The notes beneath the pieces are model-generated. The model searched no databases, had not been told where the DNA came from, and worked only from the letters and a program-made list of their open reading frames with translations. 64,000 nucleotides of DNA from Candidatus Electrothrix aestuarii (GTDB lineage Bacteria; Desulfobacterota; Desulfobulbia; Desulfobulbales; Desulfobulbaceae): assembly GCA_032595685.2 (NCBI GenBank), contig CP159373.1, forward strand, positions 1,819,001 to 1,883,000, in the 5' to 3' direction. The stretch's first letter is position 1, and each line of letters begins with the position of its first letter. A program made the position numbers and the translations under genes. Positions 59,894 to 64,000 of the stretch are shown here, one piece after another.

Positions 59894-59989
59894 CGCCTTG
59901 CCTGAGGTATACCTCAGGGTATGGATATCAAGTATGCGGACGAACATACCCTGTCAAGGGCTGTGGAATCTCGGCAGATTATAAAATGA
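59894..59989 (+). pseudogene. Diverged copy of the recR 3' end
   Basis: These 96 bp match 56562-56657 at roughly 80-85%. The frame encodes MDIKYADEHTLSRAVESRQI after a Cys-to-stop change (TGC to TGA at 59903). It covers the last 32 codons of recR up to its stop. It marks the right junction of the block inserted between recR and the B12 radical SAM gene. Confidence 0.92.
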
Positions 59990-60095
59990 AACGATCTTCT
60001 CTTGCTCCTGATGATTTTGATGGTCCTTCCGGAGCCGTAGTGAGAATAACAATTGCTGACCACCATTAACCTTTCTTTTGCAACCAATCCTTCGC

Positions 60096-61367
60096 ATGAA
60101 ATTCAAACTGATCTACCCTAGATGGCCCAAGCTGGACAGGCAGACTGAATTCCACCTGCCACCGCATGGTCCTGTTGTTTTTGCTGCTGCCTTGCCTGAT
60201 TATGTTGAGGTTGATTTTATCGATGAAAACCTGGAGGAAATTAATTTTGACGATCCAGTGGATTTTGTCGGTATCTCCATGATGCTCACCGTGCAGGTAA
60301 AACGAGGTTGGGAAATCGCAGACCGCTATCGCAAGCAGGGGACCAAGGTCATCTTTGGTGGAATAGCCACCATGCTCCATGCCGAAGAAACCATGCAGCA
60401 TGCGGACGCTGTTTTTCTTGGCGAGGCCGAAGGGCGGATGGAACAGGTCTTGGCGGATTTTAGCAAGGGTGACCTTCAGCCTTGCTATGATTTTCTCAAT
60501 AAGCAACCGGACATTGCCCTGGTAGGACCAGCCCGGCGGGATATCCTCAATCGGAAGTTGTATAATCATAAAGGCGTGCAGATGGTTGATCTGGTTCATG
60601 CCTCCCGAGGTTGCCGCTTCAATTGCTACCCCTGCGCGGTGTCTTATCTGGGGGGGAGAAAGTTCCGGCCCCGACCTGTGGATAAGGTAGTAGAGGAACT
60701 CAGCGGCATAGAGAATAATCGCCTCTTTCTTGTGGATAATTCCCTGGCTCAAGATACGGAATGGGAGATGAACCTGTTTCGGGAAATGATACCCTTGAAA
60801 AAAAACTGGTGTTGCCATCCCATTGAAGATAAACCTGAGGTTTTGGATTTAGCAGCCCAGGCCGGGGCTTGGTATGTATACCAGGCTGTTTTTGATACCT
60901 CGAATTATATTAAGGAGCGGATCAAGCGCTACCATGATCATGGTATAGGGGTGGAAGGAACTATCCTGCTGGGGTTGGATAATCACACAGAGGATTTCAT
61001 AAAACGTCTCATTGATTTTCTTTTGGAAATCGAGCTGGATCTGGCCGAATTTACTGTTCTTACCCCCTTTCCGCACACCAAGGCCTACACCGAGCTCCAT
61101 GAGCAAAAGCGTATCATCTCCTATGATTGGGATGAATACTCTGCCGATAAGGTAGTGTATCAACCTAAGCATATGTCACCGGAACGGCTGCAAGAGCTGC
61201 TTGATTATGCCTGGAATACTTTTTATCAGGAAGAAAGTCAATCCATCAAGATGGCCCGGCTCTTTAAAGAGGTCGTTAAACGGGAGATGGCTGGTAATAC
61301 TTTTGTCCCCAGGGATCGGAGCCTGAGTGGACAATCCTTTGGCAGAACCTTGCAGGAAACTTCATGA
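60096..61367 (+). CDS. B12-binding radical SAM protein
   Basis: The product has 424 residues from the ATG at 60096. Residues 1-145 form a cobalamin-binding-like domain (PRWPKLDRQTEFHLPPHGPVVFAAALPDYVEVDFIDENLEEI, VDFVGISMMLTVQVKRG, GTKVIFGGIATMLHAEE). The radical SAM core has SRGCRFNCYPC (C-x3-C-x2-C), LFLVDNSLAQ and GIGVEGTILLGLDNH. The C-terminus is helical. Related proteins methylate or rearrange unreactive carbons, and substrates cannot be read from sequence. It overlaps the AMP-ligase gene (ATGA), so the two likely share a pathway. Confidence 0.88.
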   Translation: MKFKLIYPRWPKLDRQTEFHLPPHGPVVFAAALPDYVEVDFIDENLEEINFDDPVDFVGISMMLTVQVKRGWEIADRYRKQGTKVIFGGIATMLHAEETMQHADAVFLGEAEGRMEQVLADFSKGDLQPCYDFLNKQPDIALVGPARRDILNRKLYNHKGVQMVDLVHASRGCRFNCYPCAVSYLGGRKFRPRPVDKVVEELSGIENNRLFLVDNSLAQDTEWEMNLFREMIPLKKNWCCHPIEDKPEVLDLAAQAGAWYVYQAVFDTSNYIKERIKRYHDHGIGVEGTILLGLDNHTEDFIKRLIDFLLEIELDLAEFTVLTPFPHTKAYTELHEQKRIISYDWDEYSADKVVYQPKHMSPERLQELLDYAWNTFYQEESQSIKMARLFKEVVKREMAGNTFVPRDRSLSGQSFGRTLQETS

Positions 61368-62734
61368 AGGGGCAGGACATTGAACAAATTTTTCGGGACT
61401 TGCTGACAGGCCCCAAACATCCTGACAGAGAGTACACTCGTGGCGACCGTACCTTTGGTCAAGTCTATGCTCTGGCAGCAGAACTGCAAGATCTCTTTGC
61501 TCAGCTTGATCATCAGAACATGCCTGTCTGTTTGGCGGCGGATGATAAGGCTGTTATAGCAGCAGCATTGTTGGCCTCTCTGGCGGGAGGGCCGCCCTTG
61601 CTCCTGCCCTATGCCCTTTCTGTAGGCAGCCTAGCTCGGATGCAGGAGGTCACAGGTTTCCATCTTGCCCTCACGGACACGGAGCGAGAGCTTCCCTCTG
61701 GAGTGCATGATGTGCGTCCGCAGATATCCACGCAACCTGGGAAAATCAGGCCACTCATTTCTCCCCAGGCTCCTGTCTTACCCCATGCTGAATTGCTGAA
61801 GATCTTTACAGGCGGCTCTACAGGGGCACCTAAGGTTTGGTCCAAGACCGGAGAAAATATCTTTGGCGAGTGCCTCTTCCATGCCCAGCAATATGGTGTT
61901 TCTGAGCAGGATTGTATCATGGCCACAGTCCCTCCCTGGCATATTTACGGGCTCTTGTTTTCTGTGGTGTTGCCCTTGGTTGCCTCAGCAACTGTGCTTA
62001 ATGAAACGCCCTCCTTTCCCAACGAAATCGTGGCGACCGTAGAGCAACAGCAGGTCACTATCTTTGCCAGTGTACCTGCCCATTATCGAGTATTGCGAGA
62101 AAGGGATGTGAATCTGCGTCTGGCCTTTTCTTCTGCTGGCATGCTGGAAGAAAAAGATAATGCGGCCTTCTGTCGTTTTCATCCTGCGGGAGTGATAGAG
62201 GTCTATGGATCTACAGAAACTGGAGGTATTGCCACACGCAATAGGCATCAGGGCGAAGAGTTTTTTACGCCATTCTCAACTATTGACTGGAAGGTCGTTC
62301 AGGAGCGTCTGGCTGTACGATCACCCTATATCTCACCTGATCTACCTGTTGATGAGCAGGGGTTCTTTCTCGCCAATGACCGAGTCAAGGCGGAGGATGC
62401 TCAAGGATTTTTCCTCAAAGGAAGAAGCGATGCTGTGGTCAAGGTTGGTGGAAAACGGGTGGATCTTGATGAAATTACAACACTTATTAAAAAAGAAGCC
62501 TGTGTGACCGACTGCATAACTACTGCTCTGCCTGAGCCTGGTGGACGTGGTCAACGCATTGCCACCTTGATTCAGGGAGAGGGAATTAATAAGGAGCAGA
62601 TCAAAAAGATACTTGAAAATTCGCTGGAGTCCTATGCTCTTCCCCGTCTGATCAAAATCGTGGCTTCCCTTCCTGTGAAGCAGAACGGAAAATACGACTG
62701 GCCTGCTCTTCTTCGAGTGCTTGAAGAAGAATGA
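61364..62734 (+). CDS. AMP-dependent ligase (ANL superfamily)
   Basis: The product has 456 residues. Adenylation motifs: FTGGSTGAPKVWSKT (P-loop), YGSTETGGIATR, and GRSDAVVKVGGKRVDLDEI in the hinge. The C-terminal Lys lies in PVKQNGKYDW. The N-terminal part is shorter than in acyl-CoA synthetases, closer to stand-alone ligases that load acyl or aryl acids. It is translationally coupled to the B12 radical SAM gene, so it may activate that enzyme's product or substrate. The pathway is not recognised. Confidence 0.88.
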   Translation: MKGQDIEQIFRDLLTGPKHPDREYTRGDRTFGQVYALAAELQDLFAQLDHQNMPVCLAADDKAVIAAALLASLAGGPPLLLPYALSVGSLARMQEVTGFHLALTDTERELPSGVHDVRPQISTQPGKIRPLISPQAPVLPHAELLKIFTGGSTGAPKVWSKTGENIFGECLFHAQQYGVSEQDCIMATVPPWHIYGLLFSVVLPLVASATVLNETPSFPNEIVATVEQQQVTIFASVPAHYRVLRERDVNLRLAFSSAGMLEEKDNAAFCRFHPAGVIEVYGSTETGGIATRNRHQGEEFFTPFSTIDWKVVQERLAVRSPYISPDLPVDEQGFFLANDRVKAEDAQGFFLKGRSDAVVKVGGKRVDLDEITTLIKKEACVTDCITTALPEPGGRGQRIATLIQGEGINKEQIKKILENSLESYALPRLIKIVASLPVKQNGKYDWPALLRVLEEE

Positions 62735-62851
62735 GTTGTAGGTGCTGCTTGTTTTCTGGGTAGGTGATGTGGTGTTTTGTGCGAAATGTTCGAGTATATT
62801 ATACCGTTTTAATCCGCAGACTGCATTTTCGACAAGGATCCAGGACGTCTA

Positions 62852-64000
62852 ATGGAAGAACTTCACTCCTCATTTGCCGCTGGTTATGCCTGCCTTGCTG
62901 CTTGGTCTGATCTGCTGGACCAAATTAATGTTTTTCCGGTAGCAGATGGTGATACAGGTACGAACCTCCGCATAAGCTTAATCCCCTTGCGCGACTCTGA
63001 GCAAGATGGTAAAAATATCCGTATACTGCTGACTCGTGGGGCTATAGGTAACTCTGGAAATATCGCCGTTGCCTTTTTTCGGGAGTTGTTCCTGGCTGAA
63101 CAGATGAGCGATTTAGCTGGACAGGCAGCCATTGGTCGAGAAAAGGCTTGGCAAGCTGTGGCTGCTCCCTGCAAGGGCACCATGCTTTCCGTCTTTGACT
63201 CTCTTGCCAAAAATCTCACTCCACATGCCCTCTCTGATCTCTCTTCTCTTTATTCTTTGGTTCTTCCTGAGCTGCAAAAAGCGGTTCGTTCCACGCCTGA
63301 ATATCTCCCCGCCTTGAAAAAGGCCGGGGTCGTCGATGCCGGAGCCCTCGGGATGTACATCTATTTTGAGGGCTTTCTCCGATCCCTGACTGATCAAGCA
63401 GGTAAAGCAGATTCGGTTCTTTCTGTCTTCCGTGGTCAGCTGGATATTCAGCGTTCTTTTTTGCAGCCAAAGAGTACAGAGCCTACTGATAGCCTTCAGG
63501 GAAAACAATACTGTGTGGATGCAGTCCTTCGGAAGGAAGTGCAAGAAACCAGCTCTGAAAATCACGAGCAGAGTATTAGTGATACTCTTCGTGACATGGG
63601 AGAGAGCGTGGTTGTGCTTGAAGACGAGTCACAACTGAAGGTACATATCCACACGGATGAGCCGGAACAGCTTCGCCAGAAGATTTCAGCCCTTGGTACA
63701 GTCATTCACTGGGATGCTGAGGAGATGAAAGAGTCTCTGGGCGTTTCCAGTAACAGTAAAGAGGGGCTAGGGTCAGGGATTTCTCCCGCAAAAGATTCAT
63801 CCTACCATATTTTTACCGATGCTGCAGGCTCGTTAACCAGAGATATTGCTGCCCAGTACGGCATTACGCTTTTAGATAGCTATATTGTTGCCGATGAGAA
63901 GGTTCGTCCAGAAAGTCTTTGTGACCCAGCAGAAATTTATTTAAGGCAACGAGAAGGCTCCAGAGTCAGCACTGCCCAAGCCTCCTCTTTTGAGCGCTAT
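62852..64000 (+). CDS. DhaL-DegV fusion (fatty-acid kinase-like), truncated by the window end
   Basis: The visible 383 residues run to the last base, with no stop. Residues about 5-170 are a DhaL (DAK2) kinase domain: DQINVFPVADGDTGTNLR, LLTRGAIGNSGNIAVAFFREL. The middle (KQYCVDAVLRKEVQE, VHIHTDEPEQLRQ) is the usual FakA-type linker. From about 305 a DegV/FakB-like domain begins (YHIFTDAAGSLTRDIAAQYG, SRVSTAQASSFER), which binds a fatty acid. Such fusions phosphorylate exogenous fatty acids or act on related acyl groups. The start is the ATG at 62852; no good ribosome binding site is seen. Confidence 0.88.
   Translation, partial: MEELHSSFAAGYACLAAWSDLLDQINVFPVADGDTGTNLRISLIPLRDSEQDGKNIRILLTRGAIGNSGNIAVAFFRELFLAEQMSDLAGQAAIGREKAWQAVAAPCKGTMLSVFDSLAKNLTPHALSDLSSLYSLVLPELQKAVRSTPEYLPALKKAGVVDAGALGMYIYFEGFLRSLTDQAGKADSVLSVFRGQLDIQRSFLQPKSTEPTDSLQGKQYCVDAVLRKEVQETSSENHEQSISDTLRDMGESVVVLEDESQLKVHIHTDEPEQLRQKISALGTVIHWDAEEMKESLGVSSNSKEGLGSGISPAKDSSYHIFTDAAGSLTRDIAAQYGITLLDSYIVADEKVRPESLCDPAEIYLRQREGSRVSTAQASSFERY

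Overview
The window looks like chromosomal DNA of a Gram-negative, probably strictly anaerobic bacterium, most likely a Desulfobulbales-type member of the Desulfobacterota. This is inferred from gene content and protein flavour: a doubled FeoA plus FeoB iron system with a DtxR-type regulator, a 2[4Fe-4S] ferredoxin, an outer-membrane/polysaccharide export operon, and the order tRNA-Ser - SRP RNA - dnaX - ybaB - recR. No rRNA or marker gene fixes the genus.

Layout. 1-3040: a palindromic 24-bp tandem repeat, then two secreted proteins. 3427-5805: the most striking locus. It holds a precursor-like protein with an N-terminal chagasin-type (I42) protease-inhibitor domain and seven C-terminal X-Y-G-[VFM]-P motifs, followed by a radical SAM/SPASM protein with a TPR tail. 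It looks like a protein-splicing (tyramine-excising, PlpX-type) RiPP system. 5905-6513: a RelE-like toxin/antitoxin pair. 6670-8247: a eukaryote-type HisH-HisF fusion. 8263-9534: a diguanylate cyclase. 9841-14179: feoA, Cys-rich membrane protein, feoA, feoB, SanA-like protein, DtxR-like regulator. 14546-19850: der, a JAMM-like protein, an amino-acid dehydrogenase, a PurB-family lyase and a ferredoxin. 20686-24471: a PAS-GGDEF protein, trpC and trpF.

24483-35483: an exopolysaccharide operon (O-antigen-ligase-like protein with TPRs, secreted protein, beta-barrel protein, multi-SLBB export protein, Wzc-like tyrosine kinase, WbpM/CapD-like dehydratase). 36093-38177: tRNA-Pro, tRNA-Asn and asnS. 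38933-47404: a dockerin-like protein, mfd, an HAD nucleotidase, a PilZ protein, 6-phosphogluconolactonase, an ArsR-controlled permease and tadA.

47529-60095 is a core block (tRNA-Ser, 4.5S RNA, dnaX, ybaB, recR) broken by accessory DNA on both sides. Upstream of dnaX lie an SPFH protein, small ORFs, a 21-bp tandem repeat, a cytosine-methyltransferase/HNH-nuclease pair and an SMR-like transporter. Downstream of recR lie small membrane or unknown proteins and decayed insertion sequences. A diverged copy of the dnaX 5' end marks the first insert and a diverged copy of the recR 3' end marks the second, so the accessory DNA probably arrived by recombination with related DNA. 60096-64000: a B12-binding radical SAM protein, an AMP-ligase and a DhaL-DegV protein that runs off the window.

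Regulation visible in the sequence: a hairpin plus TATAAA element repeated upstream of feoA2, wzc and ybaB; a slippery A11 run in dnaX predicted to make the short gamma subunit; an ArsR-type operator; two strong tRNA promoters on the plus strand and one on the minus strand; and several rho-independent terminators. Two diguanylate cyclases, a PilZ receptor and the polysaccharide operon suggest c-di-GMP control of surface polysaccharide, which is inference.
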